Part shown: positions 17,993-26,445 of the stretch, piece after piece
How positions within the stretch are numbered: position 1 is the first letter of the stretch
Layout: every line of letters starts with the position of its first letter
Origin: Planctomycetota bacterium
Lineage (GTDB): Bacteria; Planctomycetota; UBA1135; GCA-002686595
Direction: 5' to 3'
Assembly (NCBI GenBank): GCA_020853575.1
Contig: JADYYP010000024.1
Location: 62,001-126,000 of the forward strand
DNA: 64,000 nucleotides
Program-made: the position numbers and the translations under genes
The notes under the pieces: model-generated
Databases searched by the model: none
What the model was told of the DNA's origin: nothing
What the model saw: the letters and a program-made list of their open reading frames with translations, nothing else

Positions 17993-18313
17993 ATGCACAT
18001 CTCCCGAGAGTTCGCGCTGGCGCTCCTGACGCTGACCAACGCGCTGGCCTTCGCGCTGCAAGGCATCGACAAGCTGCTCGCCGTGCGCGGCGCACGCCGC
18101 CTGCGCGAACGCAGCTTGTTGCTCTCCGGATTGCCGCTCGCCGCGCCTGGCATGCTGCTGGGAATGCACGTCTTCCGCCACAAGACCGGCAAGCTGAGTT
18201 TCCTGCTCTTGGCGTGGGGTGTCGCGTTGATCAACGCTGCGCTGCTCGCCGCGCTCGTTTGGGCCGCCCGCGAGGGCTGGCTGCACCTCGACGCCGCGCG
18301 GACGACCCCCTGA
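17993..18313 (+). CDS. DUF1294 small membrane protein
   Basis: 106 residues with three to four hydrophobic segments and the DUF1294 signature: an Asp-Lys pair after the first helix (GIDKLLAVRGARRLRE) and RHKTGKLSF after the second. The role of the family is not known. The ATG is 45 bp after the kinase stop, and the radical SAM gene begins 99 bp after its own stop, so co-transcription with either is possible but not shown. Confidence 0.7.
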   Translation: MHISREFALALLTLTNALAFALQGIDKLLAVRGARRLRERSLLLSGLPLAAPGMLLGMHVFRHKTGKLSFLLLAWGVALINAALLAALVWAAREGWLHLDAARTTP

Positions 18314-18412
18314 ACCCTGCGTGCGCGCGCCACGCTCCGGCGGCCGTGTGCGGGACGGACCCGGCTCCGGGCTCAAGCCCTCGGGGTCGTGCGTCGATGT
18401 CGAGCGGGCGCC

Positions 18413-19429
18413 ATGGAGCTCTCCCACCTGCCGGTCTCGCGCGAGCTCGCCGCGAACGAGCGGCTGCGCGTGTCGATCGAGCTCACCAACATCTGCAACT
18501 TCTCCTGCCCGTTTTGCCCGCAGGCCTACAAGCACGAGGCACTGGCGCCCGCGGGCGCACCCTACAACCGCCGCCAGGGGATGATGGCGCCCGAGCTGTT
18601 CGAGCGCGCCGTGGCCGAGTGCAACCGTGCCGCCGACACGGTCGAGTTGGGTTTCTTCGGCGAGCAGACGTTGCACAAGCGCTACGTCGAGTTCCTGCGA
18701 GCGCTGCAGACGCGGCGTTTCGCGCTCGAGCTCAACACCAACCTCTCGTTCGTCACGCACGAGATCATGCAGGCCTGGATCGACGCGCGAGTCGACTTGG
18801 TGCGGCTCTCGCTCGACGCCGTGACCCCCGAGGTGTTCAACCGCGCGCGTCCCGGCCAAGTGCGCGACCTGTCCGGACGCGTCGTGGCCGAGCGGGACCG
18901 AATGCGCGCGATCAACGAGAAGGTCGCGCATTGGCTGGCGCTCCCCGACCATCGGCCGACGCGACTGGTGTTCGTCAAGAGCTCGCACAACACCGGCGAC
19001 GAGAAGCGCAAGTTCGTCGAGCACTGGACGCCGCGCCTGGCGGCCAAGGACTACGTGCTCGCCAAGCAGGTGCTCAGCTACGGCGGCAAGACCGCGGACC
19101 CGTTGGTGCTCCCGCACCGCTGCAACGTGTGGGAGATGCGCTTCCTCATGATCGACTGGCGCGGCGTGCTCAGTCCCTGCAACCTCGACACGAACATGGA
19201 CCTCGCCTTCGGCTCGCTGCTCGAGGACTCGCTCACCGGCGCCTATTTCGGCGCGCGCGCGGCCGCGCTGCGCCAACGCACGGGCTGTGGCAAGGACCTC
19301 ACGCCGTGCCGCACCTGCGTCGACGGCAACAACTGGACGCGCAACGAGACCTTCGCCAACCCGCTGCTCGCGGCGCCCGCGATCTCTCCCTCGCGGCACG
19401 TGCCGTCGAGCGCCGCTTCGCTGCCCTGA
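18413..19429 (+). CDS. Radical SAM protein with SPASM-like C-terminal cysteines
   Basis: 338 residues from the ATG at 18413; a GTG at 18389 would add eight residues. The radical SAM cluster is Cys28, Cys32, Cys35 (CNFSCPFC) right after IELTNI. The C-terminal third has further cysteines in SPASM-like order: HRCNVWE, LSPCNLD, and a GCGKDLTPCRTC group, likely ligands of auxiliary Fe-S clusters. SPASM enzymes modify peptides, proteins or small molecules; the substrate is not evident, and no small peptide gene with a leader-core layout is adjacent. Its stop lies 27 bp from the convergent DinB-fold gene. Confidence 0.8.
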   Translation: MELSHLPVSRELAANERLRVSIELTNICNFSCPFCPQAYKHEALAPAGAPYNRRQGMMAPELFERAVAECNRAADTVELGFFGEQTLHKRYVEFLRALQTRRFALELNTNLSFVTHEIMQAWIDARVDLVRLSLDAVTPEVFNRARPGQVRDLSGRVVAERDRMRAINEKVAHWLALPDHRPTRLVFVKSSHNTGDEKRKFVEHWTPRLAAKDYVLAKQVLSYGGKTADPLVLPHRCNVWEMRFLMIDWRGVLSPCNLDTNMDLAFGSLLEDSLTGAYFGARAAALRQRTGCGKDLTPCRTCVDGNNWTRNETFANPLLAAPAISPSRHVPSSAASLP

Positions 19430-19456
19430 GCTCGAGCGCAGGCCCCGAGCGCGCGC

Positions 19457-19933
19457 TCAATCCCCGCCGGAGCCGAGCACTCCCGTGCGCACCGCGTGGA
19501 TGAAGTCCGTGGTCGGCGGGACTCCACCGGCCGCGCGCAGGGCGCTCGCCACGGAACCGCGGTGGTAGGAGCCGTGGAACAGCACGTGGCTGATGATGTC
19601 GCCCACCGTGCTCTGGTAGTACGAGCCCTTGGTGTTGACGTAGTTGATCGTGGTGTCGAGCGCGCCGGCGTCGAGGCCGCGGAAGAAGTTCTTCCAGCCC
19701 GCGCGCACCAGGTCGAGTCGTTTCACGCACTCCGCCAGGTCCCACTCGGGCCAAACGGGCGCGCTCAACGGTCGGTGCGCGATGCGGTCGAGCCACAGGG
19801 TCTGCGCGGACACGAGGTGTGCGAACTGGCGCAGCGCTTCCGGCGCCGGCTGGCGCGCCAGCGCGTCGGCGAACTCGCGGTTGGCCCAGTCCTCGTATCC
19901 GATCAGTCGCGTCAGGTGCTCGAGACGGTTCAT
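19457..19933 (-). CDS. DinB-fold putative metal-dependent enzyme
   Basis: 158 residues, the normal length for the DinB/YfiT four-helix bundle. The likely metal triad is His39, His120 and His124 (HGSYHRG), with the YEDWANREF motif near the start. Many members are thiol-dependent transferases (bacillithiol or mycothiol) or are uncharacterised. A strong GGAGGA site sits 5 nt before the ATG, and a TAGGCT box at 19954-19959 provides a promoter of its own, so it may be transcribed apart from the upstream hldE gene even though it follows it on the same strand by 64 bp. Confidence 0.78.
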   Translation of the reverse strand: MNRLEHLTRLIGYEDWANREFADALARQPAPEALRQFAHLVSAQTLWLDRIAHRPLSAPVWPEWDLAECVKRLDLVRAGWKNFFRGLDAGALDTTINYVNTKGSYYQSTVGDIISHVLFHGSYHRGSVASALRAAGGVPPTTDFIHAVRTGVLGSGGD

Positions 19934-19953
19934 CGCTCTCCTCCGGTCGCCAT

Positions 19954-19959
19954 AGCCTA
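19954..19959 (-). promoter_or_regulatory. -10-like hexamer TAGGCT
   Basis: TAGGCT on the minus strand ends 20 nt before the ATG of the DinB-fold gene, with GGAGGA between them. No -35 is apparent. Confidence 0.35.
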
Positions 19960-19997
19960 CTCGCGGGCGTGGCGGAAACGAGCGCGGCTCGCGGAGG

Positions 19998-21473
19998 TCA
20001 AGGCCGCTCGGCGGAGCGCGCGCGCTCGATCACGCTGGTGGTCGAGCGCCCGGGCACCAAGTCGGCCAGCACCACCTTGCCGCCGTGCTGCTCGACCCAC
20101 TCGCGGCCGACGACGCCCTTGTGCTCCCAGTCGCGGCCCTTGACCAGCACGTGCGGCGTGACGCGCTCGATGATCTGGGCCGGCGTGTCCTCGGTGAACG
20201 AGGTCACGCCGTCGACCATCTCCAGCGCCGCCAACACGTTCATGCGGTCCTCGAGCGTGTTGATCGGGCGCGAGGGTCCCTTGAGGCGCTTGACGCTGTC
20301 GTCGTCGTTGACGCCGACGAGCAGCACGTCGCCCTGCATGCGCGCGAAACGCAAGTAGTCGACGTGCCCGACGTGCAGGATGTCGAAGCAACCGTTGGTG
20401 AAGACGATGCGCTTGTGCTCCGAACGCCACAGCTTGAGCTGTGCGGCGAGCCGTTCACCGGCGACGACCTTGGAGTTCGAGCGCCAGCCGCGCTCGAACA
20501 GGTCCAGCCGCTCGAACAGCTCGTCGCGCGTCACCGACGCCGCGCCGGCCTTGCCGACGACGATGCCCGCCGCGTGGTTGGCGAGATGCACGGCGCTCTC
20601 GAGATCGAGCCCGGCCGCGAGGTACAGCGCCAGGTGCGAAATGACCGTGTCGCCCGCGCCGGTGACGTCGAACACTTCGCGCGCGAAGGTCGGCACGTGG
20701 ATCGACTGGCCGCCCTTGGTCATCAGGAACATGCCATCGCGGCTGAGCGTGATCACCGCCGCCGACAGGTCGGCCACGCGCATCAGGTCCTGCGCGGCCT
20801 GCGGAATGTCCTTGAGCTCGGGCAGGCGCCGTCCGAGTGCCTCCTCGGCCTCCTTGCGGTTGGGCGTAATCAGGGTCGCGCCCTTGTAGCGCGTGAAATC
20901 GCTGCCCTTGGGATCGACGAGCACCGGCACGCCGTGGCGCTTGGCGATCTCGATCGCGCCCGCGAGCACCACGCGCGTCAAGAGGCCCTTGCCGTAGTCG
21001 GAGATGATCAGCGCGCCGGCGCGCGCGATGCGCTGCGGGAGCTCGCTGACGATGCGCCGTGCGCACTCGTCGGGGATGGCGCGAGTGGTTTCCCAGTCGA
21101 CGCGCAGGACTTGCTGCACGCCGCTGACCATGCGTGTCTTCTCGGTCGTCGGTCGCGCGGCATCGACCACCACTCCGTCGGTGACCACGCCTTGGTCCTG
21201 CATCATGCCCACGATGCGCCGTCCATGGCTGTCGTTGCCCACGACGCCGACGATCTCGACCTCGGCCTCCATCGCGCGCAGGTTGGCGGCGACGTTGCCC
21301 GAGCCACCGAGCTTCTCTTGGGTGCTCTTGGCGTTGAGCACTGGGATCGGCGCCTCCGGCGAGATGCGCTCGACGTCCCCGGTGACGTAGCGGTCGAGGA
21401 TCAGATCGCCGATCACCAGCACGCGCGGCCGGGCCAGACGCTCGAGAACGGCTTGCAGTTGAGACGGTTGCAT
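19998..21473 (-). CDS. hldE: Bifunctional heptose 7-phosphate kinase / heptose 1-phosphate adenylyltransferase
   Basis: 491 residues, close to the usual length of HldE (about 475). Residues 1-325 are the PfkB kinase: VIGDLILDRYVTGDVERISPEAPIPV, GGSGNVAANL, and VTGAGDTVISH with the catalytic Asp. Residues about 345-485 are the adenylyltransferase: FTNGCFDILHVGHVDYL, GVNDDDSVKRLKG, VKGRDW. It supplies two steps of ADP-L-glycero-D-manno-heptose synthesis in the cytoplasm. The epimerase gene hldD lies 18 bp upstream on the same strand, and lpxK and an acyltransferase follow the same orientation, so this is an LPS-biosynthesis cluster. It is redundant with rfaE1/rfaE2 at the left edge of the window. 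Confidence 0.93.
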   Translation of the reverse strand: MQPSQLQAVLERLARPRVLVIGDLILDRYVTGDVERISPEAPIPVLNAKSTQEKLGGSGNVAANLRAMEAEVEIVGVVGNDSHGRRIVGMMQDQGVVTDGVVVDAARPTTEKTRMVSGVQQVLRVDWETTRAIPDECARRIVSELPQRIARAGALIISDYGKGLLTRVVLAGAIEIAKRHGVPVLVDPKGSDFTRYKGATLITPNRKEAEEALGRRLPELKDIPQAAQDLMRVADLSAAVITLSRDGMFLMTKGGQSIHVPTFAREVFDVTGAGDTVISHLALYLAAGLDLESAVHLANHAAGIVVGKAGAASVTRDELFERLDLFERGWRSNSKVVAGERLAAQLKLWRSEHKRIVFTNGCFDILHVGHVDYLRFARMQGDVLLVGVNDDDSVKRLKGPSRPINTLEDRMNVLAALEMVDGVTSFTEDTPAQIIERVTPHVLVKGRDWEHKGVVGREWVEQHGGKVVLADLVPGRSTTSVIERARSAERP

Positions 21474-21491
21474 CAGGTGCTGGGCGCGGGT

Positions 21492-22445
21492 TCAGGCCTG
21501 CTCGAGCGCGCGATGATAGCCGCCGCTGTGCATGAGGATCTCCACGTAGCTGGCCACGCCGCGCTCGAGGGTGGTGAACTCGCGGGTGTAGCCCGCGCGC
21601 CGCAGCCGCGACAAGTCGGCGCAGGTGTAGTCCTGGTACTTGCCCTTCAGATCCGCGGGGAACGGGATGTACTCGATGCGCGCGCCGGGATAGTGCGCGA
21701 GCGTGGTCTCGCACAGTTTCTGGAAGCTCTCGGCGCGTCCCGAGCCACAGTTGAAGACACCGCTCTGCTCGGGGTGGTCGAGGAAGTGCAGGTTGACCTC
21801 GACGCAGTCGTCGACGAACACGAAGTCGCGCACGAGCTTGTCGCTGCCTTCGAAGATGCGCAGCTTGCCATCGGCCAGCGCCTGCTGGTGGAACTTGAAG
21901 ACCACGGACGCCATGCGCTCCTTGTGGTTTTCCTGCGGTCCGTAGACGTTGAAGTAGCGCACGCCCGCGATTTGGGTCTTCGCGCTCGGCAAGCGCCGGC
22001 GCACCCAGGAATCGAAAACGCGCTTCGAGAAACCGTAGACGTTGAGTGGCCACTCGCAGGCGGGCTCCTCGCGGAAGCCGGCCTTGCCGTCGCCGTAGGT
22101 CGCCGCCGACGAGGCGTAGATGAACTGCGCACCGCAGGCCGCGCTCCACTCCGCCAGGTTCTTCGAGCACTCGTAGTTGACCTGCATCATGAAGCGCCCG
22201 TTGCGCTCGGTGGTGTCCGAGCACGCGCCCTGGTGCAGCACGGCGCGCGGCTTGCCGAAGCGCTCGAGCGCCCCCAGGAAGTCGCGGTAGTCGACGAAGT
22301 CCGCGAAGCGCAGCCCATTGAGATTGAGGTGCTTCTCGCCGCGTTCGAGGTCGTCGACCACCAGCACGTCGTCGATGCCGCGGCGGTTGAGCCCGCGGAC
22401 GAGATTGCTGCCGATGAATCCGGCGCCGCCTGTGACGATGTACAT
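21492..22445 (-). CDS. hldD: ADP-L-glycero-D-manno-heptose 6-epimerase
   Basis: 317 residues, standard length. N-terminal Rossmann fold with GGAGFIG at residues 6-12, then VVDDLERGEKH and the HQGACSDTTE stretch diagnostic of HldD (RfaD). The SDR Ser/Tyr/Lys set is visible in YASSAATYG and NVYGFSKRVFD. RDFVFVDD is also typical. It converts ADP-D,D-heptose to ADP-L,D-heptose, the donor for inner-core heptosyltransferases. The ATG at 22445 is chosen because MYIVTGGAGFIGSN is the canonical start; the frame is open up to 22493. A TACACT box at 22494-22499 may be its promoter. Confidence 0.94.
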   Translation of the reverse strand: MYIVTGGAGFIGSNLVRGLNRRGIDDVLVVDDLERGEKHLNLNGLRFADFVDYRDFLGALERFGKPRAVLHQGACSDTTERNGRFMMQVNYECSKNLAEWSAACGAQFIYASSAATYGDGKAGFREEPACEWPLNVYGFSKRVFDSWVRRRLPSAKTQIAGVRYFNVYGPQENHKERMASVVFKFHQQALADGKLRIFEGSDKLVRDFVFVDDCVEVNLHFLDHPEQSGVFNCGSGRAESFQKLCETTLAHYPGARIEYIPFPADLKGKYQDYTCADLSRLRRAGYTREFTTLERGVASYVEILMHSGGYHRALEQA

Positions 22446-22493
22446 GCTGCTGGGCCTCTTCTGTGCGACTTGCTTCGGACGCGCGCAACGCAA

Positions 22494-22499
22494 AGTGTA
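22494..22499 (-). promoter_or_regulatory. -10-like hexamer TACACT
   Basis: TACACT on the minus strand, 48 nt upstream of the hldD ATG and inside the short gap behind the acyltransferase stop. It could give hldD-hldE their own transcript. Confidence 0.3.
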
Positions 22500-22514
22500 G
22501 GCAGCGCGGCGCGG

Positions 22515-23489
22515 CTAGTCGCGCCTGGGATCCGCGGCGCCGGACGCCTCGAGCGGCGGTGCCTTGCGGTAGCGATCGTGCAGCCAGAAGTACTGCTCGG
22601 GCGCGACCAGGATCTGGCGCTCCATCTCGCGGTTGATCGCGCTGGCGATGGCCTCGGGGCCGAGCCGGGAAAGCTCTTCCGGCCACAGCACGCGATCGAT
22701 CACCGTGCGGTAATGGAAGGGGCGCGCGGTGCGGTAGGTCGCGCCGAACACCACGGGCTTCTTGAGCCGGCGCACGAGGATCGGGATCGAGCGCTCGCAG
22801 TGCGCGGGCCGCCCGAAGAACGGCGCGACGATGGTCTTGCCGCGCGCGCGCTGATCGAGCATCAGCCCGACCCAGCCGCCCTTCTCGACCACCTCCATCA
22901 GGCCCTCGATCGCACCGTGGCGATGGATCAAGCGATAGCCGCGCGCCTCGCGCGTCGCTTGCGCGAAACGCGACAGGGGTAGGTTGCGCGGCGGCCGCGA
23001 GACGACGTAGGCCGGGCGAAAGCCGAGCACGGCGCCGATCGCGGGCATCGCCTCCCACATGCCGACGTGCGGCACGACGAACAGGCCGCCGCTGCGCGCG
23101 TCGAGTGCACGCCGCGCGTCGGCCGAGAGCTCGACATCGAAGTGACGCTCGAGCTCGGGCCCGAGCACGCGCTCGTTGAAGCGCGCGTCCTCGATCGTCA
23201 GCCCGATCAGGTGCTTCCACGCCGCCAACACCGTGCGCTCGACGCCGGCTTCGTCGAGCCGCGAGCCCAGGGCCTGGCGTACGTAGCCGCGCGCCGCGCC
23301 GCTGTGGCGCGCGTCGAGCGCTTTGGCGGTGCGCGCGAGCACCTCGACGAAGGCGGCCTGCGCGGGCCGCGGCCAATGGGACACGAAGCCCACCGCAGCG
23401 CGGTACAGCAGATACTCGGCGCGCGCCAACGCGCCGTCGCGGTCTCCGAGCACCGGCTGCGCCGGCACGGGCCACTCGAGGTCAGCCAT
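22515..23489 (-). CDS. Lipid A-type lysophospholipid acyltransferase (LpxL/HtrB family)
   Basis: 324 residues. The acyltransferase active-site motif HxxxxE appears as PHVGMWE near residue 142, followed by SRPPRNLPLSRFAQATREARGY and a DQRARGKTIVAPFFGRPA block equivalent to the DQ...G..VPFFG segment of LpxL/LpxM. By family it adds a secondary acyl chain to a lipid A precursor at the inner membrane. The ATG at 23489 overlaps the lpxK coding sequence by 8 nt, so the two genes are translationally coupled. It could instead acylate another glycolipid, such as an ornithine or glycerolipid, but the lpxK coupling argues for lipid A. Confidence 0.85.
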   Translation of the reverse strand: MADLEWPVPAQPVLGDRDGALARAEYLLYRAAVGFVSHWPRPAQAAFVEVLARTAKALDARHSGAARGYVRQALGSRLDEAGVERTVLAAWKHLIGLTIEDARFNERVLGPELERHFDVELSADARRALDARSGGLFVVPHVGMWEAMPAIGAVLGFRPAYVVSRPPRNLPLSRFAQATREARGYRLIHRHGAIEGLMEVVEKGGWVGLMLDQRARGKTIVAPFFGRPAHCERSIPILVRRLKKPVVFGATYRTARPFHYRTVIDRVLWPEELSRLGPEAIASAINREMERQILVAPEQYFWLHDRYRKAPPLEASGAADPRRD

Positions 23490-24594
23490 GCAGGCCCTCG
23501 TGGAGCGCGCGGCGCTCGCGGCCGGAGCGCGACTCCGGCAGCGCATCGAGCAAGGCCTCGAGCGCGCCTTGGCCCTCGACCAGCTCGAGCTCGATGTCGA
23601 CGACACGCAGCGCGCCGCGCACCGCGCCCGCGACGTCGCGCAGCTTGACCGCGTCCTTGGCCGTGACCACGATCCAGCGCGCGCCGAGCCCGGCGAGATC
23701 CGCCGCGGTGAAAGCGTGGTGATCGGGAAATTGCCGCTGCTCGCCAAGCTCTGCCCCCAGGTCGCGCAGGGTGCGTTCGAAGGCCCGCGGATGTCCGATC
23801 CCGCTGACGACGTCGACGGTCCGTCCCGCGAGCGCGCCGAGCGGCTCGATCCGACCATCGAGGTCCCGCAGACGCACGGGCGCGTGCACCGCGACGGCCA
23901 ACGCCGGTCCGGGCGCGACGCGCTCGAGCTCGCGCCGCAGCTCGACCAACTCCGGCGGCGCGGCTTGGTCGGCGCGCGTGACCACGATCGCATCGGCGCG
24001 CGCCAGGGCTCCCGGTCGCTCTCGCAGCAGCCCGCGCGGCAGGAGCGGTGCGTCGGTCACGCGTCGCCCCGGCAGCCCCCACGGCCGCGTCGCGTCGATC
24101 AGCACCAGGTCCAGCTCGCGCGCCAAGCGACGGTGCTGGAAGGCGTCGTCGAGCAGGATCACGTCCACGCGCTCGCGCTCGAGCAACGCCCGCGCGCCTC
24201 GTGCGCGGTCGGCATCGAGGACGTGCGGCACATCGGGCAAGAGCTCGGCGAGCACGCGCGCCTCGTCGTTGGCCTCACCGGCCCGCGCGCCATAGCCCCG
24301 CGACACGATGCCGGCGCGCTTGCCGCGCGCCACCAAGCGCCGCGCGAGCCAGGCGATCATCGGCGTCTTGCCGGTTCCCCCGGCGCTGAGGTTGCCGACC
24401 GAGACCACGGCGGCGTCGACGCGTTCGGTCGGCAGCACGCCACGGTCGTAGAGCAACGCGCGGGTGCCCGCCAGGGCACCGAACAGCAACTCCGGCACGC
24501 GCAACAGCTCGATCGCCACTCCGCCGCGGGCCAGTCGATCCTCGATGCGCCCGCGCCCGCTCGACGCGCGCGTCGCAGCGTCGCTGTCGCTCAT
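23482..24594 (-). CDS. lpxK: Tetraacyldisaccharide 4'-kinase
   Basis: 370 residues. The LpxK Walker A region is SVGNLSAGGTGKTPMIAWL (about residues 65-83), followed by IVSRGYG, the DDAFQHRRLARELDLVLIDA block and FPDHHAFT near the C-terminus, all diagnostic. It phosphorylates the 4' position of the lipid A disaccharide in the inner membrane. Its presence shows that the cell makes a lipid A-type anchor. It overlaps the acyltransferase by 8 nt; the omega-like gene starts 22 bp upstream of the lpxK start on the same strand, so lpxK may be read from that promoter. Confidence 0.93.
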   Translation of the reverse strand: MSDSDAATRASSGRGRIEDRLARGGVAIELLRVPELLFGALAGTRALLYDRGVLPTERVDAAVVSVGNLSAGGTGKTPMIAWLARRLVARGKRAGIVSRGYGARAGEANDEARVLAELLPDVPHVLDADRARGARALLERERVDVILLDDAFQHRRLARELDLVLIDATRPWGLPGRRVTDAPLLPRGLLRERPGALARADAIVVTRADQAAPPELVELRRELERVAPGPALAVAVHAPVRLRDLDGRIEPLGALAGRTVDVVSGIGHPRAFERTLRDLGAELGEQRQFPDHHAFTAADLAGLGARWIVVTAKDAVKLRDVAGAVRGALRVVDIELELVEGQGALEALLDALPESRSGRERRALHEGLHG

Positions 24595-24616
24595 CGCGCT
24601 GCCCTCCCTGGGCCGT

Positions 24617-24832
24617 TCAGAGCGACGGCGGCGGCGTCTCTTCCTCGGGGATCAGCTCGATCAGGCCGCGCTCCATCTCGAGGAAAGCGATCTTGATCGG
24701 GTTGCGCTCGCGGGTTTCGATCAGCGGGGCAGCGCCGCGGATCAGCTCGCGCACGCGCTTTTGCAGCAGCGCGGTCTTGTGGAACGAGCCCGACACGGAC
24801 TTCTGCAGACGCTGAGGGAGAGTCAGTTCCAT
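24617..24832 (-). CDS. Small protein resembling RNA polymerase omega subunit
   Basis: 71 residues from the ATG at 24832; an extension to 24877 is possible but unlikely. The core reads KRVRELIRGAAPLIE, then a short turn and NPIKIAFLEMERGLIEL, matching the omega pattern of an R-x-L-x-x-G-x-x-P-L helix, an N-x-I/K-x-A-x-x-E helix and the closing hydrophobic turn. The normal N-terminal VLVAAKRAR helix is replaced by TALLQKRVREL. If correct, it is RpoZ, stabilising the beta' subunit. The usual neighbour gmk is absent; it sits just ahead of lpxK. A short unrelated helical protein is the alternative. Confidence 0.5.
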   Translation of the reverse strand: MELTLPQRLQKSVSGSFHKTALLQKRVRELIRGAAPLIETRERNPIKIAFLEMERGLIELIPEEETPPPSL

Positions 24833-24927
24833 CGTGGATTCGAATGCGACGTGGGTGCCGACCTGCGGCGGGGCCAATGGAGGGGCAGTGAACCGAAAAG
24901 CACGCGCGCGGCGGACTTGGATCCGAG

Positions 24928-24950
24928 GCTTGCCGGGCCCGAGGGCAAGC
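24928..24950 (-). terminator. Hairpin after the HAD/P-loop gene
   Basis: Arms GCTTGCC and GGCAAGC at 24928-24934 and 24944-24950 form a 7-bp stem with a 9-nt loop, about 30 nt past the stop of the minus-strand gene at 24981. There is no U-tract. Confidence 0.35.
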
Positions 24951-24980
24951 GGGGCAGGATAGAGCTCCGCCGGCGATCGA

Positions 24981-26216
24981 TCAACCCCCGAGGGGGTTCT
25001 CGGCGGGGAGCACGAGCCGGGGCGTCTGCTCGGGCAGCGCGCGGCCGCCGCGGGCGTCAGTCACAAACGGAGAGTCGTCGCACGGCGCTCCGGACCTGCC
25101 CGCGCGGGCCGCGAGGCGCGCGAGCGCGGTGGGTTGGCTGACGGACAGCTCCACCACGGCCGTGAGCGCCTGGGCGAGCCGCGGGTCGGCGGGCAGACAG
25201 CCCTCCAGCACCAACGCGCTGCTCGCCGGCACCGCGGGTCCCCACGGACCAGCGGCGATGTTCGCGCCGCGGGCTCGAGGTCCGAGCACGCCGGCCGCGA
25301 AGCGCTCGAGCTCGCTCGCGGACGCCGCCGCTTCAGCGCCGCGTGCGGAGCGCTCTCCAGCCGAGTGCGAGCACCCAGCCAGCGACAGCGCGACGGCCTC
25401 GACACCGTGAGCGCCCAGGACGCGCAGCGCGTCGCGGGCGAACAGCGTCTTGCCGGCTCCCGGGCGACCGGTGACGCCCAGGGTCGGCGCGCGCCCGCGG
25501 CGTTCGAACATCCCCAGCTCGCGCAGTGCGCGCTCGATCCATTGCGCGCGGCGCTGGAGCAGCGGGGTGAGCGCGTGCAGGTCGCCGAGCACGGCCTCGG
25601 CGCGCACATGCTCGTCGCGCGGCGCGAAGCCGTTGGCCAGGTGAACATGCGGGATGGCATTGGCATGCGCAGCCGCCGCGTCGCTCGCGCGATCGCCGAC
25701 CATCACCGCCGCGCGCGTGCCGAACACCTCGAGCAATTGCGCGATCATGTCGGCCTTCGAGGCCACGCCCCTCGATTCGAGGCAACGCGCAGCGTCGATC
25801 CAACGCTCGAGCCCGAGCCCTCCGAGCATCGTCTCGAGGTACTCGCGCGAGCAGTTCGAGGCGATGCCCAGCTTCAGCCCCTGCCCGTGCAGCGCCGCGA
25901 GCGTCTCCAAGGCGCCGGGCATCGGCGCGGCGCCACCGGCGCGCAGCGCGACGTGCTCCTCTTCGACACACAGTTCCATCACGCGAGCGCGCTGGCTCGC
26001 GGAGAGCTCGGCGAAGACGCGCTCGAAGCCCTGGGCCAGCGGCGAACCGACCATCGAGAGCCACTCGGCCGGCGTGGGCAGCGCGCGCGTCAGTCCCAGC
26101 TCGGCCAAGGCACGTCGGGCGCCCCGGTCGGCGGCTGCGATCCAGAAGCGCTCGGTGGCCACGAGCGTTCCGTCGAGGTCGAACACGACGGCGTCGAACA
26201 GGATCGGCGGCTGCAT
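24981..26216 (-). CDS. HAD-superfamily phosphatase fused to a P-loop (uridine kinase-like) domain
   Basis: 411 residues. Residues 1-220 are a PGM-type HAD hydrolase: FDLDGT at 12-17 with both aspartates, SNCS motif II, the lysine of motif III, and GDRASDA motif IV. Residues about 240-395 are a separate P-loop NTPase: GRPGAGKT at 250-257 with Lys256, then strands giving VEAVALSLAG and ALVLEGCLPAD, the latter like the VVEG-x-L segment of uridine/pantothenate-type kinases. I know no standard enzyme with this pairing, so phosphatase and kinase activities on a linked metabolite are an inference. The ATG at 26216 starts family sequence; the frame extends upstream. A TACAGT box lies 32 nt ahead. Confidence 0.7.
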   Translation of the reverse strand: MQPPILFDAVVFDLDGTLVATERFWIAAADRGARRALAELGLTRALPTPAEWLSMVGSPLAQGFERVFAELSASQRARVMELCVEEEHVALRAGGAAPMPGALETLAALHGQGLKLGIASNCSREYLETMLGGLGLERWIDAARCLESRGVASKADMIAQLLEVFGTRAAVMVGDRASDAAAAHANAIPHVHLANGFAPRDEHVRAEAVLGDLHALTPLLQRRAQWIERALRELGMFERRGRAPTLGVTGRPGAGKTLFARDALRVLGAHGVEAVALSLAGCSHSAGERSARGAEAAASASELERFAAGVLGPRARGANIAAGPWGPAVPASSALVLEGCLPADPRLAQALTAVVELSVSQPTALARLAARAGRSGAPCDDSPFVTDARGGRALPEQTPRLVLPAENPLGG

Positions 26217-26248
26217 GGAGAAGCGCACGAACGCGCGCGCAACGCGAG

Positions 26249-26254
26249 ACTGTA
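26249..26254 (-). promoter_or_regulatory. -10-like hexamer TACAGT
   Basis: TACAGT on the minus strand ends 32 nt before the ATG at 26216, in the divergent gap shared with the Sco-like gene at 26446. A -35 is not visible. Confidence 0.32.
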
Positions 26255-26445
26255 GCGCGCGCGCCACGCACGGAGCTACGACCGACAGGGCCGCACGCCC
26301 GCGCCCGTCAACGCCCTTACGCGACTCCTGCGCGCGCGGCCTCGGCGGCGATTGCGGCTCGCGCGCGCGCCTGCGAGAGTCGCCGGGCGCTGCGCTCGAT
26401 CCAGGTCGAGCGCAGCACCCTCCACGAGCTTTCGAGCGCGATCCG

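Noticed and set aside
15122..19503. Very long open frames on both strands over the kinase and radical SAM genes, and similar frames elsewhere
   Set aside because: In a genome this GC-rich, stop codons are rare in alternative frames. The real genes have family motifs, ribosome-binding sites and sensible lengths; the shadow translations are low-complexity Arg/Ala/Gly runs with no motifs.
24981..26216. Assignment of the HAD gene as GmhB, the heptose bisphosphate phosphatase missing from the heptose pathway
   Set aside because: GmhB is a short HAD with a zinc-binding Cys loop and DxDxT-type motif; this protein is a PGM-type HAD with cap, fused to a P-loop domain, and has no such Cys loop.
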